NCBI RefSeq assembly: GCF_019222765.1
Contig: NZ_CP078145.1
Location: 2,852,001 to 2,916,000 of the forward strand
DNA length: 64,000 nucleotides
Direction: 5' to 3'
From: Nocardia iowensis
GTDB lineage: Bacteria; Actinomycetota; Actinomycetes; Mycobacteriales; Mycobacteriaceae
Within the stretch, counting starts at the first letter, position 1; every line of letters begins with the position of its first letter. Below the pieces are notes generated by a model. The model was not told the DNA's origin. It saw only the letters and a list, made by a program, of their open reading frames with translations, and did not search any database. The position numbers and the translations under genes were made by a program. Shown here in pieces: positions 20,872 to 30,574 of this stretch.

Positions 20872-22440
20872 ATGAATACTTCCGCTCGCCGAGATGGCAC
20901 ACCGGATCGCAGGAAACGCAGCGACCAGCCCCCGACCAGGGGCGGAGCAGCCCGAGACGCGGATCGACGGGGGACCGCGCGCGGCGCTTCGCGTGGTGAA
21001 GGCGGCTACCGCGGCACCGCACAATCAGACAACCAGCGCGGACCCGCCCAGCGCGGAAATGCCCAGGGCGGCAACGCGTATCGCGGCAGCGCTGGACAGG
21101 GCGGCGGCTATCGCGACCGCACCGAGGGCGGCAGCGCGTATCGCGGCCGTAGCGACAGTGGCTCCGCGCAGGGTGGTAGCTCCTATCGTGGCCGCTCGGA
21201 AAGCGGCTCCGCGCAGAGCGGCAACAGCTATCGCCCTCGTAGTGAAGCCGGTACCGGTGGCAACGCGTATCGCGGCCGTACCGAAGGCGGCTCCGCCCAG
21301 GGCGGCAACAGCTATCGCAGCCGTAGTGAAGCCGGTACCGGTGGCAACGCGTATCGCGGGCGTACCGAGGGCGGATCCGCGCAGGGCGGAAACTCATACC
21401 GCGGCGGCGGCAGCCAAGGCAGCAACGAATACCGCGGTAACCCGCAGGGCGGCAGCGCATCTCGGGCGGGCTCGCCAGGCGGCACCACCGGGCGCGGTCC
21501 CGCGCAGGGCGGCTCCACCGGCCGCGGGCCCGCCCAAGGCGGCATCCCGGTGCGCCGGGCGACCCAGTCCGCGCCGACCGGCAAGAAGAAGAACCCCAAG
21601 CCGCAGCGTCAGACGCATTCGGCCCCGCAGCTCAGCAACGCCAAGCCCGCCAAGCGTCAGCACGTCGAACCGCCCGCCGCCGCGGGCCACGTCAAGATGC
21701 CGTGGGGCGAGGGCGAGCGTTTGCAGAAGGTCCTCGCCAAGGCCGGTGTCGCGTCGCGGCGCGCCGCCGAGGAGATGATCGCGCAGGGCCGCGTCGAGGT
21801 CGATGGCGCCATCGTGGTCGAACAGGGCCTGCGCATCGACCCGCAGACCGCCGTGGTCCGGGTGGACGGTACCCGCGTGATGGTGCGCGAGGAACTGGTG
21901 CACGTGGTGCTGAACAAGCCGAAGGGCTGGCAGTCCACCATGTCCGACGATCTCGGTCGCCCGTGCGTCGGTGACATTGTCGCCGAGCGCATCGCCGCCG
22001 GTCAGCGGCTGTTCCACGTGGGTCGTCTCGACGCGGACACCGAGGGCCTGCTGCTGCTCACCAACGACGGCGACCTGGCGCACCGGCTCATGCACCCGTC
22101 CTACGCGGTCTCCAAGACCTACCTGGCGACGGTCAACGGTGAGGTGCACAAGTCGATCGGCAAGAAGCTCAAGGACGGCATCGAGCTGGAGGACGGCCCC
22201 GCGAAGGTCGACAGCTTCCAGGTGCTCGAACTGGGCCAGGGACGTTCCCTGGTGAAACTGGTGTTGCACGAAGGGCGCAAGCACATCGTGCGCAGGCTGC
22301 TCGACGCGGTCGGCCATCCGGTGACCCGGCTGGTGCGCACCAATATCGGTCCGGTCGCGCTCGGCGACCAACGGCCCGGCACGCTGCGCGTGCTCGGTCG
22401 CGGTGAAATCGGCAAACTCTACGAGGCGGTGTCGTTGTGA
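20872..22440 (+). CDS. rluB: 23S rRNA pseudouridine synthase RluB with repetitive N-terminus
   Basis: A pseudouridine synthase of the RsuA/RluB family. The S4 domain is at residues about 280-330 ([21 protein letters not shown]) and the catalytic Asp is in [19 protein letters not shown] near residue 386. The product is 522 aa because residues 1-270 are a Gly/Ser/Arg/Gln/Asn-rich tract of units like GGNSYRGR and GGSAQGG; the M. tuberculosis homologue is about 254 aa and lacks it. It lies between scpB and cmk as in mycobacteria. The repeat tract is probably disordered and may add RNA contacts (inference). Confidence 0.94.
   Translation: MNTSARRDGTPDRRKRSDQPPTRGGAARDADRRGTARGASRGEGGYRGTAQSDNQRGPAQRGNAQGGNAYRGSAGQGGGYRDRTEGGSAYRGRSDSGSAQGGSSYRGRSESGSAQSGNSYRPRSEAGTGGNAYRGRTEGGSAQGGNSYRSRSEAGTGGNAYRGRTEGGSAQGGNSYRGGGSQGSNEYRGNPQGGSASRAGSPGGTTGRGPAQGGSTGRGPAQGGIPVRRATQSAPTGKKKNPKPQRQTHSAPQLSNAKPAKRQHVEPPAAAGHVKMPWGEGERLQKVLAKAGVASRRAAEEMIAQGRVEVDGAIVVEQGLRIDPQTAVVRVDGTRVMVREELVHVVLNKPKGWQSTMSDDLGRPCVGDIVAERIAAGQRLFHVGRLDADTEGLLLLTNDGDLAHRLMHPSYAVSKTYLATVNGEVHKSIGKKLKDGIELEDGPAKVDSFQVLELGQGRSLVKLVLHEGRKHIVRRLLDAVGHPVTRLVRTNIGPVALGDQRPGTLRVLGRGEIGKLYEAVSL
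21238..21405 (+). repeat. 84-bp tandem duplication inside rluB
   Basis: Two adjacent 84-nt copies (21238-21321 and 21322-21405) begin CGTAGTGAAGCCGGTACCGG and encode 28-residue units [20 protein letters not shown] followed by QGGNSYR. Differences are mostly silent changes near the 3' end of the second copy, so the duplication is fairly recent and in frame. Confidence 0.85.
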
Positions 22441-23183
22441 TGGGTGTGGAGATTCCGGTCGAGGCCCCGCGCCAGTTGTCGGGAACGAGTCCGCTCGTTG
22501 TCGCCATGGACGGCCCGTCCGGCACCGGAAAGTCCAGCGTCTCGCGTCGCCTTGCCACCCGGCTCGGCGCCCGCTACCTGGACACCGGCGCGATGTACCG
22601 GGTCGCGACGCTGCGCGTGCTCCGTGCGGGCATCGAGCTGACCGACGCCGCCGCCATCGCCGCGGCGGTCAAGGAGCTGCCACTGTCCATCGGCACCGAC
22701 CCGCGCCGTGAGGTGATCCAGCTCGACGGTGAGGACGTGTCGTCGGAGATCCGCGGCGACGCCGTCACCAAGGCCGTTTCCGCGGTCTCCGCGGTGGCGG
22801 AGGTCCGTGACCTGCTCGTCGCGCTGCAACGCGAGATCACCACGGCCGCACAGCGCATCGTGGTCGAGGGACGCGACATCGGCACCGTTGTGCTGCCCGC
22901 CGCGGACGCCAAGATCTATCTGACCGCCTCGGCCGAGGCCCGCGCCCATCGGCGCAATCAGCAGAACATCGCCGAAGGCCGCGGCGACGACTACGAGGCC
23001 GTGCTCGCCGATGTGCAGCGGCGCGACAACCTCGATTCCACCCGCAAGGTGTCCCCACTGCGTCCGGCCGACGACGCGGTGCTGGTCGACACCAGCGACC
23101 TGAACATGGATGAGGTCATCGACGAGCTGTACCGCGTTGTCGCGCAGCAGATTTCGACGACCAGGACGGGAGGTTCCCAGTGA
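22440..23183 (+). CDS. cmk: Cytidylate kinase
   Basis: CMP/dCMP kinase of pyrimidine nucleotide synthesis. The 247-aa protein has the P-loop [17 protein letters not shown], the CMP-binding [28 protein letters not shown], and the lid region REEV-like [17 protein letters not shown] 22440 overlaps the rluB stop (TGATG); the GTG at 22437 is the alternative. The TGA stop overlaps the der start, consistent with a coupled rluB-cmk-der unit. Confidence 0.97.
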   Translation: MGVEIPVEAPRQLSGTSPLVVAMDGPSGTGKSSVSRRLATRLGARYLDTGAMYRVATLRVLRAGIELTDAAAIAAAVKELPLSIGTDPRREVIQLDGEDVSSEIRGDAVTKAVSAVSAVAEVRDLLVALQREITTAAQRIVVEGRDIGTVVLPAADAKIYLTASAEARAHRRNQQNIAEGRGDDYEAVLADVQRRDNLDSTRKVSPLRPADDAVLVDTSDLNMDEVIDELYRVVAQQISTTRTGGSQ

Positions 23184-24598
23184 CGGAAGACGTTATCGCC
23201 GGTGACGGCATCTGGAGTGACGAAACCGATTGGGAGCTCACCGATCTCGACGGCGAGTTCGACGGGGAAGAACACCTCGCCATGCCGACACTGGCGGTCG
23301 TCGGCCGCCCGAACGTCGGCAAGTCGACCCTGGTGAACCGGATCCTCGGCCGCCGCGAGGCCGTCGTCGAGGACGTTCCTGGCGTGACCCGCGACCGGGT
23401 CTCCTACGAGGCCAACTGGGCCGGTCGTCGTTTCCTCGTACAGGACACCGGCGGCTGGGAGCCCGACGCCAAGGGCTTGCAGCAGTCGGTGGCCAGGCAG
23501 GCCGAGCTGGCCATGCAGACCGCCGACGCGATCCTGCTCGTGGTCGACGCCGTCGTCGGCGCCACCGCGACCGACGAGGCCGCGGTGAAAATGCTGCGCC
23601 GCTCCAAGGTTCCGGTCATCCTGGTCGCCAACAAGGTCGACGACCAGCGCGTCGAATCCGAAGCCGCCGCGCTGTGGTCGCTCGGTCTCGGCGAACCGCG
23701 CATGGTCAGCGCCGCACACGGCCGCGGCACCGGCGACCTGCTCGACGACGTGCTCGCCGTGCTGCCGGAGACACCGCGCGAGGGTACCGGCGGCACCGGC
23801 CCGCGTCGCGTCGCACTGGTCGGCAAGCCCAACGTCGGCAAGTCCAGCCTGTTGAACAAGCTGGCCGACGACGAGCGTTCGGTCGTGCACGATGTCGCGG
23901 GCACCACCGTCGACCCGGTCGACTCGCTCGTCGAACTCGGCGGCAAGATCTGGAAATTCGTCGACACCGCCGGTCTGCGCCGCAAGGTGTCCAACGCCAG
24001 CGGCACCGAGTTCTACGCTTCGCTGCGCACCAAGGCGGCGCTGGAGGCCTCCGAGGTCGCGATCATGCTGATCGACGCCTCGCAGCCGATCACCGAACAG
24101 GACTTGCGGGTGATCAGCATGGTCGCCGATTCCGGTCGCGCGCTCGTGCTGGCCTTCAACAAGTGGGACCTGGTCGACGAGGACCGCCGCCTGCAACTCG
24201 ACCGCGAGGTCGATCGCGACCTGGTCCGCGTGCCGTGGGCACAGCGGGTGAACATCTCCGCGCACACCGGCCGCGCGGTGCAGAAGCTGGTGCCCGCGAT
24301 GGAAACGGCACTCGAGTCGTGGGACAAGCGCATCTCGACCGGCCGCCTGAACACCTGGCTCAAGGAAGTGGTCGCGGCCACCCCGCCGCCGATGCGCGGT
24401 GGTCGCCTGCCCCGCATCATGTTCGCCACCCAGGCGACCACCCGACCGCCGACGTTCGTCCTGTTCACCACCGGCTTCCTGGAGGCGAGCTACCGCCGCT
24501 TCCTGGAACGCAGGCTCCGCGAGGAATTCAACTTCGATGGTTCCCCGGTACGCATCTCGGTGCGCGTCCGGGAGAAGCGCGAACGCGGCAAGAAGTAA
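23180..24598 (+). CDS. der: Ribosome biogenesis GTPase Der (EngA)
   Basis: Der has two consecutive GTPase domains and acts in 50S assembly. G1 motifs are [13 protein letters not shown] near residue 40 and [14 protein letters not shown] near 214; the NKVD and NKWD specificity motifs and a C-terminal KH-like domain ([16 protein letters not shown] end) are present. The first 30 residues are an acidic extension. GTG start overlaps the cmk stop. A strong terminator follows, so this closes the long plus-strand block. Confidence 0.97.
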   Translation: MTEDVIAGDGIWSDETDWELTDLDGEFDGEEHLAMPTLAVVGRPNVGKSTLVNRILGRREAVVEDVPGVTRDRVSYEANWAGRRFLVQDTGGWEPDAKGLQQSVARQAELAMQTADAILLVVDAVVGATATDEAAVKMLRRSKVPVILVANKVDDQRVESEAAALWSLGLGEPRMVSAAHGRGTGDLLDDVLAVLPETPREGTGGTGPRRVALVGKPNVGKSSLLNKLADDERSVVHDVAGTTVDPVDSLVELGGKIWKFVDTAGLRRKVSNASGTEFYASLRTKAALEASEVAIMLIDASQPITEQDLRVISMVADSGRALVLAFNKWDLVDEDRRLQLDREVDRDLVRVPWAQRVNISAHTGRAVQKLVPAMETALESWDKRISTGRLNTWLKEVVAATPPPMRGGRLPRIMFATQATTRPPTFVLFTTGFLEASYRRFLERRLREEFNFDGSPVRISVRVREKRERGKK

Positions 24599-24618
24599 CC
24601 CGCTCGGCTGTGCCGTGA

Positions 24619-24660
24619 AGAGCCCCGAGGCTTGCGACCCGTCGCGCCTCGGGGCTTTTC
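24619..24660 (+). terminator. Intrinsic terminator after der
   Basis: AAGAGCCCCGAGGC pairs with GCCTCGGGGCTTTT around a 14-nt loop; the core is a perfect 11-bp stem, 24621-24631 with 24646-24656, followed by TTTTCC. It begins about 20 nt after the der stop. It is the best classical terminator in the window. Confidence 0.93.
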
Positions 24661-24739
24661 CGGTACAGGAGCGTCTGCGCATGCGCCCGAGGGGAGACCG
24701 CGTGCGTCGGGGCCTGGCCTGGGGAGTGACACTTAGGGC

Positions 24740-25669
24740 ATGGCTGGCGACGACGCGGTAGACACGCCCAGGTGGCGAGGCGTTGCCGTGGTGCGACCCA
24801 GTCTGCTGGTGCTGGCGGGGGCGATCGGTACGGCCGAGCTGCACGCACACCACACCGTGCAGGTGCTCGTCGGTCGTAGTGGTGAGGTCGCGCTCGGCGA
24901 TGGTTTCGGGCACGAAGTGGTTTGTCGCGCAGCCGTTATTCCGCCGAACGTGCCGCACGCGGTTGTTCGGGGCGCGGCGGATGGTCTGCTGGTCCACTTC
25001 GATCCCGAGTCGGTCGCCGGGGCTGTTCTCAGCGGCATACCGCGGCCGCGCGATGCGGCCGCCGGATGGGTGGGTGCGGCCGAGGAACTAGGTCTGGATA
25101 CCGAAAGCACGTGGTTGTGCGGCGCTGGTGCATCGTCCGAAACCATTGCGGGGGAATGGTTTCGAGACGACGACGGTGCGGATCCGAGCCGAGTGCAGGA
25201 CAGGGTACGCGCCTGGGTGCGCGCGACCCTGGCGCTCGACCCGGACGCGTGGTTGCACGATGCGTCACCGTCCGAAAGCCCGGACGGCACCGGCCATTCG
25301 GTGACCGCCCGGCTTCATCCCGCAGTCGCACATGTACTCCGGACGGTGCCCGCCCGTCTCGACAACGGCCCCATCCGTCTCCATGACCTGGCTCGCGAAG
25401 TTCATCTCTCGGAAAGTCGCCTGACGCACGTATTCTCGGCGGAACTCGGTCTGCCCTTCCGCGCTTACGTGCGGTGGCTCCGCGTCCAGCGAGCCGTCGA
25501 GTTGCTCGCCGCCGGTCACTCCCTGACCGCGGTCGCCCACCGCGCGGGCTTCGCCGACAGCGCGCACCTGACCCGAGTGTGCCGCCGCATGTTCGGCGCC
25601 CCGCCCTCGCTGTTCAGTGGCATCCGGTGGGAAACCGACCTGCCGCCAGACGTGAGCGCTCGGAGTTAG
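24740..25669 (+). CDS. AraC family transcriptional regulator
   Basis: The 309-aa protein has an N-terminal cupin-like sensor domain (ELHAHHTVQVLVGRSGEVAL, then AVIPPNVPHAVV) and a C-terminal AraC DNA-binding domain with two helix-turn-helix units (LAREVHLSESRLTHVFSAEL and LTAVAHRAGFADSAHLTRVCRR). The ligand is unknown. The gene stands alone after the der terminator. Its stop overlaps by 4 nt the stop of the convergent gene. No target site could be recognised. Confidence 0.9.
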   Translation: MAGDDAVDTPRWRGVAVVRPSLLVLAGAIGTAELHAHHTVQVLVGRSGEVALGDGFGHEVVCRAAVIPPNVPHAVVRGAADGLLVHFDPESVAGAVLSGIPRPRDAAAGWVGAAEELGLDTESTWLCGAGASSETIAGEWFRDDDGADPSRVQDRVRAWVRATLALDPDAWLHDASPSESPDGTGHSVTARLHPAVAHVLRTVPARLDNGPIRLHDLAREVHLSESRLTHVFSAELGLPFRAYVRWLRVQRAVELLAAGHSLTAVAHRAGFADSAHLTRVCRRMFGAPPSLFSGIRWETDLPPDVSARS

Positions 25670-26550
25670 GCTTCCAGCGCGGCACGGAGTCGGTCGTAAC
25701 CGGGGGCGAGCCGGTTCAGCCCGGCGATCAGCGCCGCGTCGTCTCCGGTAACGAGTGGATACTGCAAACCGCCGATCATGCGGGATTGCTCGGCGGCGAC
25801 GGCGGCGGCCTCGGTGCGGCCGAGCATGGTCAGATTCGCCGCGGCGTCGATCAAGCGGCGGCTGCCGAGCCGAATACCGAAGATGGCCAATAAGTTCCGG
25901 GCCGCCGGATCGAGTCCCCGCCCGGCCATCTCGGCGAGCTCGCCGATGGCGGCGGAAGCGCCGCTCAGCCAGCGAATGGCTTGCGGCATCGACGATTCCA
26001 GTGCGTCGACCGGGGCGACGACGCGGTCGCGCACGAACGCCGAACGCATGACGAACGGTGTATCGATGTAGCTGACCTCCTCGGCGCGCCAGGAGTCGGC
26101 GAAGGCCGCCGTCGGCAGCGTCGCGAAGGGATACCCCTGCGGATCGTGCAGCAGCACCGTGTCGTCCTCGACGCCGAGCACGACGACGTAATGATCTGCG
26201 CCGACGGCCTTTCCGGCACTCGGGCGATATAGCATCAGCCCCAACTCCACCGGCCCGGCCAACACCGGCCCCTGCGCGCAGGCGGTGCGCAACCGGTCGA
26301 GCGCTTCGGTCGCGGACCCGCCCTCGGTGCGCGTGCACGACCATCCGATCAGGTCGATGGCGGCGTCCAGGCCGATCTCGGGATGCCACCCGACGGGATC
26401 GAAGAACGGCAGTGTGTCGTCTTCCACCTGCGCGCCGAACGGTGCGCCGGTCAACGTTTCGATCACCCCCACCGGGGGTGCCTGATCACCCAAGATCATG
26501 GCTAGCGAATTGCTGTAGCAGTACGGGACGGAACCGATGTATGCGTGCAT
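25666..26550 (-). CDS. Papain-fold (C39/BtrH-N-like) protein, function unknown
   Basis: The product is 294 aa. Its N-terminal half has a pattern typical of papain-like folds: Cys11 in PYCYSNSLAMIL, then His120 in GADHYVVVLG and Asp136 in LLHDPQGYP, in the order of a Cys-His-Asp triad. Similar domains occur in C39 peptidases and in the N-terminal domain of butirosin BtrH, an acyl transferase from an acyl carrier protein. The C-terminal half is helical. It may be a peptidase or acyltransferase; I cannot decide. ATG 26550 is preferred to TTG 26562. A divergent neighbour is an acyl-ACP thioesterase homologue, and a 15-bp palindrome lies 17 bp upstream. Confidence 0.75.
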   Translation of the reverse strand: MHAYIGSVPYCYSNSLAMILGDQAPPVGVIETLTGAPFGAQVEDDTLPFFDPVGWHPEIGLDAAIDLIGWSCTRTEGGSATEALDRLRTACAQGPVLAGPVELGLMLYRPSAGKAVGADHYVVVLGVEDDTVLLHDPQGYPFATLPTAAFADSWRAEEVSYIDTPFVMRSAFVRDRVVAPVDALESSMPQAIRWLSGASAAIGELAEMAGRGLDPAARNLLAIFGIRLGSRRLIDAAANLTMLGRTEAAAVAAEQSRMIGGLQYPLVTGDDAALIAGLNRLAPGYDRLRAALEA

Positions 26551-26566
26551 GGCTTCAGCCAATGCC

Positions 26567-26581
26567 CTGACACGGTGTCAG
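26567..26581. promoter_or_regulatory. 15-bp palindrome, candidate operator
   Basis: CTGACAC G GTGTCAG is a perfect 7-1-7 inverted repeat located 17 bp before the ATG of the papain-fold gene on the minus strand. The shape suits a dimeric repressor such as a TetR-type protein. The regulator is not identified; the AraC gene next door would normally prefer direct repeats. Confidence 0.5.
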
Positions 26582-26770
26582 AGTCAACCGCAAGTACGTC
26601 GGGTGCCTAGCGCAGCAGGTTTGTTCAAGCCCGCCCACCGTCCGCGCCGCCTTCGGGGCCGAATTGGCCTCGACCGAGTGGCGGGATGAACTGGACCCTC
26701 CTGTGCGATGCGCGACACTCCGAGCGTGCCGACGCGCGAGCAGTGATCATGACCTGGCAGTATCCGAGGC

Positions 26771-27529
26771 ATGGTCATTCCCAGCGTGCTGCCGGAACGT
26801 CCGACCGCCGGAACCCCGTTCGAAACGGGGTGGCCGGTACGTCTCGCCGACACCGACGGCGACCAACGCCTTCGGCTCGACGCCATCGCCCGCTACCTGC
26901 AAGATATCGGGTTCGAGCACTTGGACGCCGTCGAGGACGGCGACAGCCACCGTGGCTGGGTGGTGCGCCGCACGGTGATCGACGTGCTGAAGCCGATCCA
27001 GTTCGGTGAGCGGGTCACCCTGCGCCGCTGGTGCTCCGGACTGTCCAACCGCTGGTGCAATATGCGCGTCCAGATCAGCGGCAGCAGCGGCGGGCTGGTG
27101 GAGACCGAGGCCTTCCTGATCCATTTCGGCACCGAATCCGGCGTACCCGCGCGGATGAGCGACCGCTTCATGGAGCCGATGCTGGCCAGCACCACCGAAC
27201 ACCGGCTCCGCTGGAAGGCCGCCCTCACCGACCCGGCACCGTCCATCGACTCGCCCGAAGTCCACGTGCGCCCCTTCCCGCTGCGCGTCACCGATATCGA
27301 TCTGCTGGACCACGTCAACAACGCCGTCTATCTGAGCGGCGTCGAGGAAGTCCTCGCCGACCACGACGACCTGAAGTCGGGCGCGCATCGGGCCGTCATC
27401 GAGTACGCCAAGCCGCTGAAGTCCGGCGATCAGGTCGAGCTGGTCGCCCACCGGGCGGGCTCGGCCCTCGATATCTGGTTCACCGTCGCCGAGGAAACGC
27501 GCGCGGTCACCCGGGTCATGCCTCTTTAG
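26771..27529 (+). CDS. Acyl-ACP thioesterase family protein
   Basis: The 252-aa protein has two successive hotdog domains, as in the acyl-ACP thioesterase family. The first has RLADTDGDQRLRLDAIARYLQDIG and the second has RVTDIDLLDHVNNAVYLSGVEE, the latter carrying the conserved D-x-x-x-H-x-N pattern. The family releases fatty acids from acyl-ACP. It is divergent from the papain-fold gene, with about 220 bp between the starts. No clear ribosome site is seen at ATG 26771. Substrate chain length cannot be told from sequence by eye. Confidence 0.85.
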   Translation: MVIPSVLPERPTAGTPFETGWPVRLADTDGDQRLRLDAIARYLQDIGFEHLDAVEDGDSHRGWVVRRTVIDVLKPIQFGERVTLRRWCSGLSNRWCNMRVQISGSSGGLVETEAFLIHFGTESGVPARMSDRFMEPMLASTTEHRLRWKAALTDPAPSIDSPEVHVRPFPLRVTDIDLLDHVNNAVYLSGVEEVLADHDDLKSGAHRAVIEYAKPLKSGDQVELVAHRAGSALDIWFTVAEETRAVTRVMPL

Positions 27530-27575
27530 GCTCCGCACTCGGCGGATTCGACGCCACCGCGAGCAGGGCTCCGGT

Positions 27576-29063
27576 CTACCCCGCCAGGTCCGCGACGGTG
27601 GCGCGGGCACCCTTGGCGTACAACGAATCCAGCGCAGCGACATAGGCGCTCACGAACCGTGGCTCATCGATCAGGTCACCGAAAACCGAACGCTCACTGA
27701 GGAATGCGGTGCGGTCGTCGCGTTGCCGGCGGGCCAGCGGGACCAGCCGGTCGCGCAGCCGGTCCACGACCTCGATCGGCTCACCCTGTTCATCGATGCC
27801 ATCGGCGTAGCGCGCCCAGCTCGCGACAACCGCTGCCGCGCAGGTGGTCTCACCGTCTTCGGCCAGCCGTTGCCGGATCACCGGCAGCACCCATTTCGGT
27901 ATTCGATCCGAGGTGTCCGCGCACAGCCGCGCCACGGTGTCGCCGATCGCCGGGTTGGCGAACCGCTCGATCAGCGTGTGCTTGTACTGCTCGAGATCGA
28001 CGCCGGGCACCGGTCGCAAGGTCGGCGTCGCCTCGATGTCCATGTACCGCAACAGGAATCGGCGGAACACCGGATCCTTAGCCGCGTCGTGCACGAGCCG
28101 ATAGCCGCTGAGGTACCCGAAGTACGCCAGTGCCTGGTGGCTCGCGTTCAGCAGGCGCAGCTTCATCAGTTCGTAGGGCGCGACATCATCGACCAGCTGG
28201 ACACCGACCGCGCCGTAATCCGGTCGGCCGAGGGTGAACGAATCCTCCAGCACCCACTGTGCGAACGGTTCCGTCACCACCGGCCACCGGTCGGTCACGC
28301 CGTACCGCCGCGCGACCTCGGCCGTCGCCTCGGGCGGTGTCACCGGCGTGATCCGGTCCACCATCGAGTTCGGGAACCGCACCTCCCGAGCTATCCAGTC
28401 GCCGAGTTCGCGGTCGCGCAGCCGGGCGAACGCGCTGAACGTCGCGTGCGCGACGTGTCCGTTGCCCTCGATGTTGTCGCACGACAGCACGGTGAACGGC
28501 GCGACACCGCGCGCCCGTCGCCGCGCCAGCGCCTCGGTGATCAGGCCGAAAATGGTGGCGGGCACCGCATTCGGCGCGAGATCGGCCCGGATGTCCGGAT
28601 CGTCGGCGTCGAATGTGCCGGTGGTCGCCGAGAAGTGGTAGCCGCCCTCGGTGACGGTGAGCGAGACGATCCGGGTGCCCGGATCGGCCAGCTTCGCCAG
28701 CACCGCCTCGGGGTCGTCCGGTGCGTACAGGTATTCGACGATCGAGCCGATCACGCGGGTGGTCCAGCTGCCGTCCGATGCCAGCACCGACAAGGTGTAC
28801 AGCCCGTCCTGCGCCCTCAGCACATCGCGCATCCGCTGGTCGCCGGGCAGCACGCCGACCCCGCAGATGCCCCACTCGCGGGCGCCGCCGAGCTCGAGCA
28901 GTTGATCGATATACATTGCCTGATGCGCGCGGTGAAACCCGCCGACACCGAAATGCACTATGCCGGTGGCGATTCCAGACCGGTCATAGCTCGGCGTGGC
29001 AAGGTGGGAGCCGAGTTCCCGCAGGGTCTCGGCCCGCAGCGGCACGCTTTCGGCCCAACTCAT
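27576..29063 (-). CDS. Mannitol dehydrogenase family protein
   Basis: A polyol-specific long-chain dehydrogenase, 495 aa. The Rossmann motif is GIVHFGVGGFHRAHQA near residue 35 and the catalytic pattern is MKLRLLNASHQALAYFGYL, which carries the K-x5-N-x2-H signature. Members oxidise mannitol, arabinitol or hexuronates with NAD(P); the substrate here is unknown. ATG 29063 is chosen because AGGACGG lies just upstream; an 8-codon longer in-frame start at 29087 has no such site. No sugar transporter or kinase is adjacent. Confidence 0.92.
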   Translation of the reverse strand: MSWAESVPLRAETLRELGSHLATPSYDRSGIATGIVHFGVGGFHRAHQAMYIDQLLELGGAREWGICGVGVLPGDQRMRDVLRAQDGLYTLSVLASDGSWTTRVIGSIVEYLYAPDDPEAVLAKLADPGTRIVSLTVTEGGYHFSATTGTFDADDPDIRADLAPNAVPATIFGLITEALARRRARGVAPFTVLSCDNIEGNGHVAHATFSAFARLRDRELGDWIAREVRFPNSMVDRITPVTPPEATAEVARRYGVTDRWPVVTEPFAQWVLEDSFTLGRPDYGAVGVQLVDDVAPYELMKLRLLNASHQALAYFGYLSGYRLVHDAAKDPVFRRFLLRYMDIEATPTLRPVPGVDLEQYKHTLIERFANPAIGDTVARLCADTSDRIPKWVLPVIRQRLAEDGETTCAAAVVASWARYADGIDEQGEPIEVVDRLRDRLVPLARRQRDDRTAFLSERSVFGDLIDEPRFVSAYVAALDSLYAKGARATVADLAG

Positions 29064-29400
29064 AACTACCCGTCCTGTGCATGTCATACTCCGGATGGTG
29101 CCCTCTCAGCAGTAGATCACACGCCGAGCACGCATCGAAAAGTCCTGCGACCGGAGTCACAGTCGAGTCCGAAGGTGTGCTGTGCCGCCGCACCGGCCAC
29201 CGGGGGACGGCGAGCGCGTGCCCGTTCCTCGGCGGCAAACCTCTCCGCACGCACCGAGTCAATCAACCGTAGGTCACGAATCCAGGCGCAGTGCATCTGT
29301 TCCGTCCTGTGACGGGTGCCCGGATCGCTGGAAGGGGCTAACGTGCACTAGCGGGGCGGCGGCGCCCCGCTTCGGCATGACAACCGCACCGGAGGTTTGC
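29064..29400. promoter_or_regulatory. Divergent control region with a leader hairpin
   Basis: The gap of 337 bp separates the divergent polyol dehydrogenase and amidohydrolase genes. A stable 9-bp stem, AGCGGGGCG and CGCCCCGCT with a GCGG loop (29350-29371), lies 30 nt before the amidohydrolase GTG. It has no T-run and is probably a leader structure. No gene is supported in this gap. Confidence 0.5.
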
Positions 29401-30483
29401 GTGACTGTCGATTCCCCAGCAGCCGGTAAGACCGCCCTGCACAACGTTCGCGTCTTCGACGGCAACGGCCTCACCGATCCGACGACGGTGGTGATCGACG
29501 GGGCGGTGCTCGGTACCGATCCCGGCGGCGCCGACAACACCATCGACGGCCACGGCGCGGTCCTGCTGCCCGGCCTCATCGACGCCCACGTGCACCTGCA
29601 CGGCCCGGAATCGCTGGACCAACTCGCCGCGCACGGCGTCACCACCGCGCTCGACATGACCATCTGGCCGCCCGAAAAACTCGCCGCGCTGCGAAACCAG
29701 CTGGGCACCACCGACATTCGTAGCGCGGGCACGCCGATCATCGGTGCGGGCGGTATGCACGCGCAGATTCCCGGCATGGCCGAACACGCCATCATCCGCG
29801 GCCCGGAGGAGGCCGAGGCAATGGTCGCCGAGCGCGCCGCGGCAGGCTCGGATTACATCAAGATCATGCTGGAAGCGCCCGGCAAGGGCGGGCCCGATGC
29901 CGCCGCCGCCAAAGCGGTGGTCGCGGCGGCGCACGCGCGCGGGCTCCGAACCGTCGCCCACGCGGCCTCGCTTGGCGCGTACGCGCTCGCCTCGGACGTT
30001 GGCGCCGATGTCGTCACGCACGTGCCGATGGATGGGCAGCTACCGGCCGAAGAGGTGCGCCGGATGGCCGCCGAGGGCCGCGTCGCCGCACCCACCCTCG
30101 TCATGATGCAGGGCACAGCAACGGCTTTGGGTGTTCTGGGGTTCGCCGATTGTCTGGCCACCGTCGCCGCGCTACAGGCCGCCGGTGTCGAAATCCTGGC
30201 GGGCACCGACGCCAACGCCACACCGGGTATCCCGTGCCAGCCGCCGCACGGCGAGTCACTGCACCGCGAGTTGGAACTGCTCGTCACCGCGGGCCTGCCG
30301 CCGGTGGACGCCCTACGCGCCGCAACATCATTGCCCGCCAAGCACTTCGGCCTGTCCGACCGCGGCGCGATCGCGCCAGGCAGGCGCGCCGACCTCGTCC
30401 TGCTCGACGGCGACCCGCTGGCCGACATCCGCGCCACCCGCGCCATCGCCCGAATCTGGTGCGGCGGCATCCCGCGCTCCTGA
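29401..30483 (+). CDS. Amidohydrolase family protein
   Basis: A 360-aa metal-dependent amidohydrolase of the imidazolonepropionase/prolidase-like branch. It has HVH in LIDAHVHLHG near residue 63, the Lys in DYIKIMLEA, His in RTVAHAAS and VVTHVPMD, and the catalytic Asp in LAGTDANAT. The C-terminal small domain (GAIAPGRRADLVLLDGDPLADI) is typical. GTG 29401 is preceded by GGAGG at the right distance; the open frame extends upstream without a ribosome site. Likely cytoplasmic. The substrate is unknown. The convergent gene downstream is an IclR regulator. Confidence 0.92.
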   Translation: MTVDSPAAGKTALHNVRVFDGNGLTDPTTVVIDGAVLGTDPGGADNTIDGHGAVLLPGLIDAHVHLHGPESLDQLAAHGVTTALDMTIWPPEKLAALRNQLGTTDIRSAGTPIIGAGGMHAQIPGMAEHAIIRGPEEAEAMVAERAAAGSDYIKIMLEAPGKGGPDAAAAKAVVAAAHARGLRTVAHAASLGAYALASDVGADVVTHVPMDGQLPAEEVRRMAAEGRVAAPTLVMMQGTATALGVLGFADCLATVAALQAAGVEILAGTDANATPGIPCQPPHGESLHRELELLVTAGLPPVDALRAATSLPAKHFGLSDRGAIAPGRRADLVLLDGDPLADIRATRAIARIWCGGIPRS

Positions 30484-30523
30484 TCAGACGCCGAGGCCGC
30501 CCGCGAGTACCGAGTACCGGGCA

Positions 30524-30569
30524 AGCCGTCGGGGTGTCGTCCCACTGCCTGGACGACACCCTGACGGCT
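30524..30569. terminator. Bidirectional terminator between convergent genes
   Basis: A 19-bp stem with a single G-U pair (30524-30542 with 30551-30569; AGCCGTCGGGGTGTCGTCC on the left) closes an 8-nt CACTGCCT loop. It lies exactly between the convergent amidohydrolase and iclR genes and has no T-run on either side. Confidence 0.85.
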
Positions 30570-30574
30570 CCCCG

